From: Flavimarina sp. Hel_I_48
GTDB lineage: Bacteria > Bacteroidota > Bacteroidia > Flavobacteriales > Flavobacteriaceae
NCBI RefSeq assembly: GCF_000733945.1
Contig: NZ_JPOL01000002.1
Location: 2,667,001-2,731,000 of the forward strand
DNA length: 64,000 bases
Direction: 5' to 3'
Shown here: positions 27,861-36,515 of the stretch, in pieces
Layout: each line of letters starts with the position of its first letter
How positions within the stretch are numbered: position 1 is the first letter of the stretch
Notes under the pieces: generated by a model
Told to the model about the DNA's origin: nothing
The model's database searches: none
The model's input: the letters and a program-made list of their open reading frames with translations, nothing else
Made by a program: the position numbers and the translations under genes

Positions 27861-28745
27861 CTACGATACCATAAATTTTAGTTCGTTGCGATAGGTTGAT
27901 GGTGTTTTTCCGGTAAATTTTTTGAACTGTTTATTAAAATGACTGAAATTATTAAATCCGCTTTCAAAGCAAACATCTGTAATGCTAATAGGATTTTCAT
28001 GTAATAATTTGGCAGCGTGGGTCAAGCGGTATTCATTGACAAACTGGGTAAAGGTCTTACCGGTAATCTTTTTAAAATACCTGCAAAATGCGGGAACGGT
28101 CATACTTACCAGTTCTGAAATTTCGTCCAAAGGGATTTGACGTTTGAATTCATCCTTGACGAAGTTGAAGACTATATTGATACGATTGTTGTCCTGAAGT
28201 TCGGTTTCCAGTATAAAACCCTGCGCGTTCAGTACGGTGTACTGTTCTGCAACCTCAAGTGATTTTAAAATTTCCAGCAAACCAAGCAAGCGCTCATAAT
28301 TTCCCAGTCTCCCCAGCGCTTCGATTTTTGCGCCAATACCACGTTTAATTTCCCCATGAAAAACGATTCCCATTTTCGCCCGTTCAAAAAGCGATTTTAT
28401 GCTCTTCATCTCGGGAATCTCAAAAAATGTAGCCCCCAGAAAATCGGGAAGCATTTGTATTACGGTCTCCTGATCGTAATTACTCAGGGAATCCGTAAAA
28501 CCGCAATGGGGCAAATTTGACCCTATTAATATGAGCTCTCCATTGCGATAATAGGAAATATGACTTCCTACCTGGCGTTTTCCCGTGCCACCATGCACAT
28601 AAACAAGCTCAAGCTCGGGATGGTAATGCCAGAAGTTTTTACTATTGTTTTCTTTTTCTGCGTTATAGGTCCTGTATAAAAAAGAACTGCCAAAGGTGGG
28701 CTTTATCTTTTCTAAAGTAGGTTTTGAGGTTACAATACTTGACAT
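27861..28745 (-). CDS. AraC-family transcriptional regulator
   Basis: A 294-residue regulator. The N-terminal cupin-like sensor contains FWHYHPELELVYVHGGTGKR and GELILIGSNLPH. The C-terminal double helix-turn-helix (from about residue 190) includes EISELVSMTVPAFCRYFKKI and the AraC signature ITDVCFESGFNNFSHFNKQF ending in KFTGKTPSTYR. Ligand unknown. Divergent from the exported protein gene at 28964; tandem CATATTGT repeats at 28870-28887 lie in the shared intergenic region and could be its site (inference). alkB follows directly. Confidence 0.92.
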   Translation of the reverse strand: MSSIVTSKPTLEKIKPTFGSSFLYRTYNAEKENNSKNFWHYHPELELVYVHGGTGKRQVGSHISYYRNGELILIGSNLPHCGFTDSLSNYDQETVIQMLPDFLGATFFEIPEMKSIKSLFERAKMGIVFHGEIKRGIGAKIEALGRLGNYERLLGLLEILKSLEVAEQYTVLNAQGFILETELQDNNRINIVFNFVKDEFKRQIPLDEISELVSMTVPAFCRYFKKITGKTFTQFVNEYRLTHAAKLLHENPISITDVCFESGFNNFSHFNKQFKKFTGKTPSTYRNELKFMVS

Positions 28746-28869
28746 AGACTTAAGATTTGGTTTCTCTAAAGTACGCTGAAGTGTAGAAACACACCTGTGT
28801 AAAATTAACCCAAATATGTTTAATTTTCACAATTTACTTTAGAGGATTGGTTCTGTAGTTAATTTAGCA

Positions 28870-28899
28870 CATATTGTTGCATATTGTCTTCTATTTTTG
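28870..28899 (+). promoter_or_regulatory. Tandem CATATTGT repeat and -7 element
   Basis: CATATTGT is repeated at 28870-28877 and 28880-28887 (10-base period), directly before TATTTTTG (28892-28899), a TAnnTTTG match about 65 bases before the gene at 28964. Operator function is a guess. Confidence 0.4.
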
Positions 28900-28963
28900 A
28901 GGGTTTAATCTAGGTATGTTTGTATTGAAATATTTCCCAAATATTCATTTAAAACAAATACTT

Positions 28964-29536
28964 ATGAAAACAACAATCAAAAATTTAATGTTGGCAATGG
29001 TGCTTATCGCCGGTATGAACGTGTTTGCAGCAGACTTCAACGTCGCTGTAAAAGAAGGATACACTTTATTGGTCTCTCTGGAGCAAGTAGGTGCCTCTTC
29101 AAATGTGTTGCTGCGTGATGATCAGGGTGTTCTTTTGTATAACAAAGAATTAAAAAATCAAGTGGAGACGCTTGACCTTAAAAATCTTCCCCACGGTACG
29201 TATACCCTATACATGGAGAATGACGTGATTTTTGAAAAAACATTAATCATTAAGAATGCGGATGGACTTTCTGTATTTGCTGATGCAGAAGGAACGGTTT
29301 TCAAGCCAAGCTTCAAAAAAATAAATAATACGTTGAGAATGTCTTTGACAAATCCTGCACACAAAACAGTGACTTTCAAGATATATGACAACAAAGGAGC
29401 TGAGGTCGCTTCAACGCAGAGCGAAGATTTTATAATAAAGAAAACTTTTGAATTTGCAAATGATAAAAAAGGGGATTACTTAGTGAAGACCTACGTAGGT
29501 GATCATTCTTTTTCTAAAAGCATTAGCATGAACTAA
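28964..29536 (+). CDS. Exported protein with Ig-like beta domains, function unknown
   Basis: A 190-residue protein from ATG 28964 (a frame-internal alternative at 28916 gives a poor signal sequence). Signal peptide MKTTIKNLMLAMVLIAGMNV to the Ala-Asp junction. The mature part is beta-rich with repeats of the type GTYTLYMENDVIFEKTLII and TVTFKIYDNKGAEVA and ends GDYLVKTYVGDHSF, like Bacteroidota periplasmic DUF3244-type or secretion-associated beta-sandwiches. The exact family is not certain. Divergent from the AraC gene. Confidence 0.75.
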   Translation: MKTTIKNLMLAMVLIAGMNVFAADFNVAVKEGYTLLVSLEQVGASSNVLLRDDQGVLLYNKELKNQVETLDLKNLPHGTYTLYMENDVIFEKTLIIKNADGLSVFADAEGTVFKPSFKKINNTLRMSLTNPAHKTVTFKIYDNKGAEVASTQSEDFIIKKTFEFANDKKGDYLVKTYVGDHSFSKSISMN

Positions 29537-29561
29537 GTTCACTAACCTACTTGTGAAACTG

Positions 29562-29589
29562 AAAAATGCCCCTATTAAGGGGCATTTTT
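29562..29589. terminator. Bidirectional terminator
   Basis: A 12-bp perfect stem, AAAAATGCCCCT with AGGGGCATTTTT around ATTA, sits between convergent genes. Confidence 0.9.
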
Positions 29590-29613
29590 GGTGTTTTATA
29601 GTCTTTTTTTTAC

Positions 29614-30195
29614 CTAAAGTTCCAGTGAAAGGGAAAGTATTACCTGATCTGGACGGGTATCTATACGACCACTGTTCAAAGTTGTGATGTTTGTATCAAT
29701 AAATTGCGCTTCATTATCGCTCAGACCTCTCTCATAACGTATATCCACACCCAGGCTACCTAAATTCACGCCTATCCCAAACTGGGCTCCTACTGTAAGG
29801 TCATGTTCTACGTCGCCTAAGGTTACCTGGTCATAATCTGTGTCTAAAATATACTGAAGCGATGGTCCCGCAAATATATTCAAGGGGCCAAAAACCTGTG
29901 CACCTACGAGTAGGGGAGCGTCTAATTTTTGCATTTTAAAGTCCCTGTTATCATTGTAAGAACTTTTTGTACTGGTATACAATAGCTCTGGCCGAAAGAA
30001 AATGGAACTCCCTATTTTTCCGAATACACCTATATGATACCCCACGTTACGGTCTGGATTCTCAATAACCTTACCGGCAGAATCTTTTACATCGCCATTT
30101 CCGTTATAATTAAGTCCGGCACTTACTCCATAGCTTGACTGGGCAAAGCCCACGCTACATACAATCATGAATATTCCTAATACTACATTTTTCAT
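29614..30195 (-). CDS. Outer-membrane beta-barrel protein
   Basis: A 193-residue protein with signal peptide (MKNVVLGIFMIVCSVGFAQ) and a repeating strand pattern: YGVSAGLNYN, VGYHIGVFGKIG, SIFFRPELLYT, PLNIFAGPSLQYIL, LTVGAQFGIGVNLG, GVDIRYERGL, ending VILSLSLEL, a barrel-type C-terminus. This is the PorT/OMP-b-barrel style common in Bacteroidota. About eight strands fit. Ligand unknown. Monocistronic. Confidence 0.88.
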   Translation of the reverse strand: MKNVVLGIFMIVCSVGFAQSSYGVSAGLNYNGNGDVKDSAGKVIENPDRNVGYHIGVFGKIGSSIFFRPELLYTSTKSSYNDNRDFKMQKLDAPLLVGAQVFGPLNIFAGPSLQYILDTDYDQVTLGDVEHDLTVGAQFGIGVNLGSLGVDIRYERGLSDNEAQFIDTNITTLNSGRIDTRPDQVILSLSLEL

Positions 30196-30334
30196 ACTAA
30201 GGTGGTTTAAGTTGTGAATTTGCTGTTTTGGTTTATAATTTGAATTGCGTTACAATCCTCTTAACGCAATTTTAGGTCTACTTATTTTATTTGCTATGCC
30301 ACTGTGGTTGATTAAGTGTTCTTACAAATAGTTT

Positions 30335-30342
30335 TACCTTTG
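30335..30342 (+). promoter_or_regulatory. Predicted -7 element of tgt
   Basis: TACCTTTG matches TAnnTTTG and lies 16 bases before the first possible tgt start, implying a leader of only about 10 bases. Confidence 0.5.
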
Positions 30343-30358
30343 CCACTTCTTAAAAAAA

Positions 30359-31492
30359 ATGATGCACTTTAACCTTTTACAGACAGATACTGCCAGCAGC
30401 GCAAGAGCGGCCACAATTACAACTGCTCACGGTACGATAGAAACCCCCATTTTCATGCCGGTGGGTACGGTAGCCTCGGTAAAAGGGGTTCACCAGCGTG
30501 AACTTCGGGAAGATATAAATCCTGATATTATACTGGGCAATACCTATCACTTATATCTAAGGCCACAGATTAAAGTACTGGAAGCTGCTGGTGGTTTACA
30601 CAAATTTATGAACTGGGACCGCAATATCCTTACAGATAGCGGTGGTTATCAGGTATATTCACTTTCGGCAAATAGAAAGATTAAAGAGGATGGTGTAAAG
30701 TTTAAGAGCCATATAGATGGCTCCATGCACCTTTTTACGCCAGAAAATGTTATGGAAGTGCAGCGCAGCATAGGTGCAGATATCATCATGGCCTTTGATG
30801 AATGCACGCCTTATCCCTGTGATTACCAGTACGCTCAGCGCTCTATGCACATGACCCACAGGTGGCTTGACCGCTGTATAAAGCACCTGGCCAAAACACC
30901 CGTGAAATATGATTATGAACAGGCGTTTTTTCCTATTGTACAGGGAAGTACGTATAAAGACTTGAGAATGCAATCTGCGGAATACATTGCAAACGCAGGC
31001 GCCGTGGGGAATGCCATCGGTGGACTTTCAGTTGGAGAACCAGCTGAAGAAATGTACGCAATGACCGAAGTGGTGACGAATATACTTCCGGCAGATAAAC
31101 CCCGTTATTTAATGGGTGTGGGCACCCCAACTAACATTCTGGAAAATATAGCCCTGGGTATTGATATGTTTGATTGTGTGATGCCCACGCGCAATGGCCG
31201 TAACGGTACGCTTTTTACAAGCCATGGTATATTGAATATCAAGAATAAAAAGTGGGAAACTGATTTCTCTCCACTTGATGAGCATGGTACTGTCTGGGTA
31301 GATCAGGAATATAGTAAAGCCTACGTACGTCATTTGTTTAAAGTAAATGAAATGCTCGCACGGCAGATAGGGACCCTGCACAATCTTGGCTTTTATATGT
31401 GGTTGGTACGTGAGGCAAGAAAACATATCTTAGCGGGCGATTTTGCCACGTGGAAAGAAAAAATGGTGCGCCAAATGGATAACAGGTTATAA
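30359..31492 (+). CDS. tgt: tRNA-guanine transglycosylase
   Basis: A 377-residue bacterial Tgt that exchanges guanine-34 for preQ1 in tRNAs with GUN anticodons (Tyr, His, Asn, Asp). Motifs: TPIFMPVGTVASVKGV, ILTDSGGYQVYSL (first catalytic Asp), IIMAFDECTPYP, VVQGST-like PIVQGSTYKDLR, GGLSVGEP and the nucleophile region FDCVMPTRNGRNG. The usual zinc Cys cluster (C-x-C-x2-C-x25-H) is not obvious; the C-terminus has only scattered residues, which is typical of some Bacteroidota forms but worth noting. Overlaps the lptF/G start by one base. Confidence 0.95.
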   Translation: MMHFNLLQTDTASSARAATITTAHGTIETPIFMPVGTVASVKGVHQRELREDINPDIILGNTYHLYLRPQIKVLEAAGGLHKFMNWDRNILTDSGGYQVYSLSANRKIKEDGVKFKSHIDGSMHLFTPENVMEVQRSIGADIIMAFDECTPYPCDYQYAQRSMHMTHRWLDRCIKHLAKTPVKYDYEQAFFPIVQGSTYKDLRMQSAEYIANAGAVGNAIGGLSVGEPAEEMYAMTEVVTNILPADKPRYLMGVGTPTNILENIALGIDMFDCVMPTRNGRNGTLFTSHGILNIKNKKWETDFSPLDEHGTVWVDQEYSKAYVRHLFKVNEMLARQIGTLHNLGFYMWLVREARKHILAGDFATWKEKMVRQMDNRL

Positions 31493-32568
31493 TGAAAATA
31501 CTTGATTGGTACATACTCAAGCGTTATCTGGGTACATTTATAACAATGTTGCTGCTATTTATTCCTATAGGTATCACCGTAAACCTTGCAGAAAAAATAG
31601 ATAAGATATTGGCGAATGAGGCTCCTTTATCTGAAGTTGCTATATATTATCTCAACTTTACGGTTTATTTCGCAAACCTGCTTTTCCCGCTGTTTTTGTT
31701 TCTATCAGTGATCTGGTTTACGTCAAAACTGGCAAATAATACAGAAGTGATCGCATTTTTGAGCAGTGGGGTTTCTTTTTACCGCTTTTTACGCCCTTAT
31801 ATCATAGGTGCAACCCTGGTTTGTGTAGGGGCCTATATTATGGGTACGTATCTCGCCCCTGCCGCAAGTCGCGGATTTAATGAGTTTACCTATCAATATC
31901 TGAAAAGCAATAAAGAAGATAGGGAAACCCAGAATGTGTACCGGCAGATTAGCGACGATGACTATATATATGTGAGTCGGTTTAATCCCGCACAAAACCT
32001 GGGTAATAATTTTACGCTGGAACACTTCAATGGCAACACGTTAGAGTATAAAATACAGGCCCGCAGCATCGTTTTTAAGCCAGAGGACAGTACCTATTCC
32101 CTCAATGGTTATAGAAAACGTATCGTGGGCAAAGAGCGTGATATCCTGGATACCGAAAGAAATCTGGATACTGTTTTTGACTTTGACCTGGAAGATCTAA
32201 CGCCCGTAGAATACATTGCGGAAACCTTAAATACGCCAGAGCTGCGTGAATTTATCGCAAAGGAAAAAGCACGGGGCTCTTCGGCTATAAATAGGTATCA
32301 GGTGGTTCTTTATAAACGCTTCAGTTTGCCTGTAAGTGCCTATATCCTTACGATCATCGCCGTTTCGGTTTCTGCGATCAAGCGACGTGGGGGAATGGGG
32401 ATCAATCTCGCCCTGGGTATTTCACTGGCATTTGTGTTTATATTTTTTGACAAAGTATTTACCACAATCTCCGAACAATCTGATTTTTCACCCATTATAG
32501 CGGTCTGGCTACCCAATGTACTTTTTGGTATGCTCGCCATTTATCTCCTCAAGAATGCAAAACGATAA
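31492..32568 (+). CDS. LptF/LptG family permease
   Basis: A 358-residue YjgP/YjgQ-type protein, part of the LptB2FG machine that extracts LPS from the inner membrane. Four to six helices: MKILDWYILKRYLGTFITML and PIGITVNLAEKIDKI at the start, the second pair FANLLFPLFLFLSVIWFTS and two C-terminal helices near AYILTIIAVSVSAIKRRGGM. The periplasmic middle (about residues 130-260) is the jellyroll. Flavobacteria carry two such genes; which of LptF/LptG this is cannot be told. Translationally coupled to tgt. Confidence 0.9.
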   Translation: MKILDWYILKRYLGTFITMLLLFIPIGITVNLAEKIDKILANEAPLSEVAIYYLNFTVYFANLLFPLFLFLSVIWFTSKLANNTEVIAFLSSGVSFYRFLRPYIIGATLVCVGAYIMGTYLAPAASRGFNEFTYQYLKSNKEDRETQNVYRQISDDDYIYVSRFNPAQNLGNNFTLEHFNGNTLEYKIQARSIVFKPEDSTYSLNGYRKRIVGKERDILDTERNLDTVFDFDLEDLTPVEYIAETLNTPELREFIAKEKARGSSAINRYQVVLYKRFSLPVSAYILTIIAVSVSAIKRRGGMGINLALGISLAFVFIFFDKVFTTISEQSDFSPIIAVWLPNVLFGMLAIYLLKNAKR

Positions 32569-33523
32569 GCTGCGCAGTTACCTGCATTTTCATGTAATTG
32601 TTTTTATCTGGGGATTTACCGCTGTGCTGGGCGCACTCATTACGATTGACGCCGTGCCCCTGGTCTGGTACCGCATGCTGCTGGCGTCAATAACCATTTT
32701 TCTATATATTAAATGGAAGGGTATTTCGCTGAAAGTAAATAGGAAAACCCTGGCCGGTTTTGGTATTGCGGGCGTAATTATCGCGCTGCACTGGCTCACT
32801 TTTTTTGGTGCCATAAAGATCTCTAATGTATCCATAACGCTGGCGATGATCAGTACCGGGGCATTTTTCACCTCTATTTTAGAGCCTATTTTCTATAAAC
32901 GGAAAGTAATCTGGTACGAGATATTTTTTGGTTTAGTGGTTATCTTTGGGCTTTACCTCATATTTGAAGTAGAAACCCGCTATACCGAAGGGATTATCGT
33001 TGCATTGATCTCCGCTTTTTTGTCCTCCGTATTTACCCTTATCAACGGTAAGTTTGCCCAGAAGTACCGGCCATCGGTAATCTCGGTCTATGAACTTTCT
33101 GCAGGGGTTCTTTTTATCAGTGTGTATCTTTTGTTTTCTTCTGGTTTTGATGCGCAGTTCTTTCAGATTCCCGGGATGGACTGGATCTACCTTATTATCC
33201 TTGCTACCATTTGTACGGCTTATGCCTTTATTGCTTCCGTAAAGGTCATGAAATTCCTAAGCCCATATACGATTATGCTTACCGTGAACATGGAACCGGT
33301 GTATGGTATTTTGCTGGCTTTTGTGATATTGGGGAATGCTGAGCAAATGAACACTGGCTTTTATTACGGAGCGCTTTTGATTTTGAGTACAGTGGTCTTG
33401 AACGGAATTTTTAAAAACCGTCGCCGGAAGAAAAATGGTACGCTACCGGAAACGCTGAAAAATCCGCATGGCCGACTCACAGAGTCAAAAAACGCCACTA
33501 TTTCCCCCCGAAAAACCGACTAA
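32555..33523 (+). CDS. EamA/DMT-family transporter
   Basis: A 322-residue ten-helix drug/metabolite transporter from ATG 32555, which overlaps the lptF/G end by 14 bases; a longer frame from 32516 would add non-family residues. Two EamA repeats: FHVIVFIWGFTAVLGALITI and later IVALISAFLSSVFTLINGKF. A Lys/Arg-rich cytoplasmic tail follows the last helix (RRRKKNGTLPETLKN). Substrate unknown. Third gene of the tgt operon. Confidence 0.88.
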   Translation: MQNDKLRSYLHFHVIVFIWGFTAVLGALITIDAVPLVWYRMLLASITIFLYIKWKGISLKVNRKTLAGFGIAGVIIALHWLTFFGAIKISNVSITLAMISTGAFFTSILEPIFYKRKVIWYEIFFGLVVIFGLYLIFEVETRYTEGIIVALISAFLSSVFTLINGKFAQKYRPSVISVYELSAGVLFISVYLLFSSGFDAQFFQIPGMDWIYLIILATICTAYAFIASVKVMKFLSPYTIMLTVNMEPVYGILLAFVILGNAEQMNTGFYYGALLILSTVVLNGIFKNRRRKKNGTLPETLKNPHGRLTESKNATISPRKTD

Positions 33524-33526
33524 AAC

Positions 33527-33559
33527 AGGCGATTTTTCAACTTTTTAGGCGATTTTTCA
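33527..33559 (+). repeat. 13-base direct repeat, two copies
   Basis: AGGCGATTTTTCA occurs at 33527-33539 and 33547-33559, exactly 20 bases apart, right after the EamA stop. It lies 160 bases before accA. Confidence 0.7.
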
Positions 33560-33659
33560 TGCAAAGTGGTAACATTTTCTGCTAAAATTAAAGACTTTAA
33601 TTGGACAATTATTGAAATGCAAAAAAAGTAAAACGTGCCTATTTAAAACTCCCAAAGCA

Positions 33660-33691
33660 TTGGAAGGACGTTTTAAAATCTTGTATATTTG
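33660..33691 (+). promoter_or_regulatory. Predicted accA promoter
   Basis: TTG at 33660-33662 and TATATTTG at 33684-33691 match the Bacteroidota consensus; the -7 element lies 26 bases before the start codon. Confidence 0.6.
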
Positions 33692-33717
33692 CCTTCTCAC
33701 TAAAATTCTCCCTATAC

Positions 33718-34671
33718 ATGGAATATTTGGATTTTGAACAACCCATCAAAGAGTTAGAAGAACAGCTCGATAAATGCTCAATAATAGGGCAGGAAAGCGA
33801 TGTGGATGTAACCAATACCTGTAAGCAGATTGAAAAAAAACTGGCCGAAACGAAAAAGGAGATCTACAAAAACCTGAGTCCGTGGCAACGGGTGCAGCTT
33901 TCGCGCCATCCCAATAGACCGTATACTTTAGATTATATCAAAGCGCTTTGTGGCGATACTTTTTTAGAACTGCATGGTGATCGCAATGTCAAAGATGACA
34001 AAGCGATGATAGGCGGGCTGGGCAAGATAGGCGATCAGAGTTTTATGTTTATTGGTCAGCAAAAAGGATACAACACAAAGACACGCCAGTACCGTAATTT
34101 TGGTATGGCAAACCCAGAGGGATACCGCAAGGCCCTTCGGTTGATGAAAAGTGCAGAGAAATTCGGTATCCCGGTAATCAGTCTTATTGATACCCCGGGT
34201 GCATATCCCGGCCTTGAGGCTGAAGAGCGCGGTCAGGGAGAGGCAATCGCCAGGAATATCTTTGAAATGACCAAACTTAAAGTGCCCATTATCGTGGTAA
34301 TCATTGGCGAAGGTGCCAGTGGTGGCGCACTGGGCATAGGTGTAGGTGACCGCGTGCTCATGCTTGAAAATACCTGGTACAGTGTGATCTCGCCAGAGTC
34401 CTGTTCTTCTATACTATGGCGCAGTTGGGAATATAAGGAACGGGCAGCAGAAGCCTTAAAACTTACCGCCCAGGATATGAAAAAACAAAAGCTTGTAGAT
34501 CATATTGTTAAAGAACCTTTGGGAGGTGCACACAGCAACAGGGAAGAAACATTTTCTATTGTAAAAGATGAAATTCTAAAGTCATTTAAGGACTTAAAAA
34601 ACTTATCCCCAGAAGATCTGGTAGAACAAAGGATGGAAAAATACAGCCAGATGGGTGTTTTTAAAACCTAA
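33718..34671 (+). CDS. accA: Acetyl-CoA carboxylase carboxyltransferase subunit alpha
   Basis: A 317-residue subunit of the carboxyltransferase that moves CO2 from biotin-carboxyl carrier to acetyl-CoA in fatty-acid synthesis. N-terminal helices ([18 protein letters not shown]), NPYTLDY-like [20 protein letters not shown], then the crotonase core with [36 protein letters not shown] and [17 protein letters not shown] (oxyanion region). Full length. Single gene with its own terminator. Confidence 0.98.
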   Translation: MEYLDFEQPIKELEEQLDKCSIIGQESDVDVTNTCKQIEKKLAETKKEIYKNLSPWQRVQLSRHPNRPYTLDYIKALCGDTFLELHGDRNVKDDKAMIGGLGKIGDQSFMFIGQQKGYNTKTRQYRNFGMANPEGYRKALRLMKSAEKFGIPVISLIDTPGAYPGLEAEERGQGEAIARNIFEMTKLKVPIIVVIIGEGASGGALGIGVGDRVLMLENTWYSVISPESCSSILWRSWEYKERAAEALKLTAQDMKKQKLVDHIVKEPLGGAHSNREETFSIVKDEILKSFKDLKNLSPEDLVEQRMEKYSQMGVFKT

Positions 34672-34698
34672 AGGGCGTAAACATAGGTTAAACCTTAT

Positions 34699-34726
34699 TC
34701 CGGGATTTAACAACCCGGATTTTTTT
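34699..34726 (+). terminator. Terminator after accA
   Basis: TCCGGG (34699-34704) pairs with CCCGGA (34714-34719), followed by a run of T to 34726. Confidence 0.8.
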
Positions 34727-34730
34727 ATGC

Positions 34731-34759
34731 TTATCAACAAATAAATAAAGTTATTCACA
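34731..34759 (+). promoter_or_regulatory. Two DnaA-box-like 9-mers upstream of dnaB
   Basis: TTATCAACA (34731-34739, one mismatch to TTATCCACA) and TTATTCACA (34751-34759, a match to TTATNCACA) have the same orientation and a 20-base period. They lie 80-108 bases before dnaB. Regulation of dnaB by DnaA is a possible reading. Confidence 0.45.
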
Positions 34760-34838
34760 AGGCATTTGTTGACTACCGGTTAATAAACCTCAAGGCAATA
34801 ATCACCCAAAGCCTTCACTATTTATTTACATTCGCTAC

Positions 34839-36389
34839 ATGGAAAATATTCAGACCCAGCCTGCATACAAAACCAGTTCAAATCAAGTGATTTCCCTCGA
34901 AAAAGGGAAAATACCGCCACAAGCGATTGATTTAGAGCAGGTTGTGCTGGGTGCAATGATGATTGATAAAAAAGGGGTAGATGAGATCATTGATATCCTT
35001 ACCCCAGAGGTTTTCTACAAAGAAGCACATCAGCATATCTATGACGCCGTTAGGGCGCTCTTTGAAAATGGGGAGCCCATTGACTTATTAACCGTTTCTG
35101 AGCAATTGCGCAGAATGGCAAAGCTTGATAAGGCGGGCGGTGATTATTACCTTATTCAGCTTACCCAGAAAGTATCTTCATCTGCGCATATTGAATACCA
35201 TGCGCGTATAATCCTGCAGAAATACATTCAGCGGAGCTTGATCAAAATTTCAAACGAGATTATTGAAGAGGCATATGATGAGACCACAGATGTTTTTGAC
35301 CTTTTAGATCATGCGGAAAGCAAATTGTACGAGGTAACACAGGGCAATATCAAGCGAAGTAGCGAGACCGCCCAGAGCCTTGTGATCCAGGCGAAAAAGA
35401 AAATCGAGGAAATATCCAATAAAGAAGGACTTTCCGGTATTCCTTCCGGCTTTGACAGGTTGGACAAACTAACCTCGGGATGGCAGCCCAGTGACCTTAT
35501 TATCGTTGCGGCGCGTCCTGGTATGGGTAAAACCGCGCTTACGTTGAGTATGGCAAGGAACATTGCGGTAGGGCAGGGCATTCCTGTGGCGTTTTTCTCC
35601 CTGGAGATGGCTTCCGTACAGCTTATTACACGTTTGATTTCTTCTGAAACAGGTCTTTCTTCTGAAAAGCTGCGTACCGGTAAACTGGAGAAACACGAAT
35701 GGGAACAACTCAACCACAAAGTCGCCGCACTGGAAAAAGCGCCGTTGTTCATTGATGATACACCTTCGCTCTCCATATTTGACCTTCGGGCAAAAGCCAG
35801 GCGTCTTGCTTCGCAGCACGGTATTAAAATGGTCGTGATTGATTACCTGCAGCTTATGACCGCCGGCGGAAGTCAGAAAAATGGAAACCGCGAACAGGAA
35901 ATTTCCATGATTTCCCGAAACCTTAAAGCACTTGCGAAGGAACTTAACGTTCCGGTTATCGCACTTTCTCAGTTATCCCGTGCGGTGGAAACCCGTGGTG
36001 GAAGTAAACGCCCACTGCTTTCTGACCTTAGGGAATCTGGGGCGATAGAACAGGATGCTGATATTGTAAGCTTTATTTATCGTCCTGAATACTACAAAAT
36101 TGATGAATGGGATGATGAGGAGCGCAGCCCAACAGACGGCCAGGCGGAATTTATCGTGGCCAAACACCGTAACGGAGGCCTGGAAAACATCCGACTTAAA
36201 TTTATAGGGCATTTGGGTAAATTTGATAACCTGGATGATTTTAGCACGCCTTACCAGTTTGAGTCCGCAATGAACCAGAACGCGGCGGCAAATGATGATA
36301 CCTTCCGTCCAGAAAGTTTCCCTACCAGTCCAGACCAGGCCTTTGGCAGTTCTATGAATGACGATGATGATGACGGGATTCCATTCTAA
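34839..36389 (+). CDS. dnaB: Replicative DNA helicase DnaB
   Basis: A 516-residue hexameric helicase. The N-terminal domain starts IPPQAIDLEQVVLGAMMID; the RecA-like ATPase has Walker A AARPGMGKTA, AFFSLEMASVQLITRL, Walker B MVVIDYLQLM and the H4 region QEISMISRNLKALAKELNVP, then ALSQLSRAVE and LSDLRESGAIEQDAD (arginine-finger region). The C-terminal tail is acidic (NDDDDDGIPF), common in Bacteroidota DnaB. No intein. Monocistronic. Confidence 0.98.
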   Translation: MENIQTQPAYKTSSNQVISLEKGKIPPQAIDLEQVVLGAMMIDKKGVDEIIDILTPEVFYKEAHQHIYDAVRALFENGEPIDLLTVSEQLRRMAKLDKAGGDYYLIQLTQKVSSSAHIEYHARIILQKYIQRSLIKISNEIIEEAYDETTDVFDLLDHAESKLYEVTQGNIKRSSETAQSLVIQAKKKIEEISNKEGLSGIPSGFDRLDKLTSGWQPSDLIIVAARPGMGKTALTLSMARNIAVGQGIPVAFFSLEMASVQLITRLISSETGLSSEKLRTGKLEKHEWEQLNHKVAALEKAPLFIDDTPSLSIFDLRAKARRLASQHGIKMVVIDYLQLMTAGGSQKNGNREQEISMISRNLKALAKELNVPVIALSQLSRAVETRGGSKRPLLSDLRESGAIEQDADIVSFIYRPEYYKIDEWDDEERSPTDGQAEFIVAKHRNGGLENIRLKFIGHLGKFDNLDDFSTPYQFESAMNQNAAANDDTFRPESFPTSPDQAFGSSMNDDDDDGIPF

Positions 36390-36515
36390 TGGAATTCATG
36401 AGCAGGGCAATTAATCCCCTGGATTCTTCTCATTTTTCTTGTTAAACTTAAAGATATTTAGGGGCAATACATTCCTATTCTGGGCATAATCCTTGCTATA
36501 TTGTAAATTCACAAA

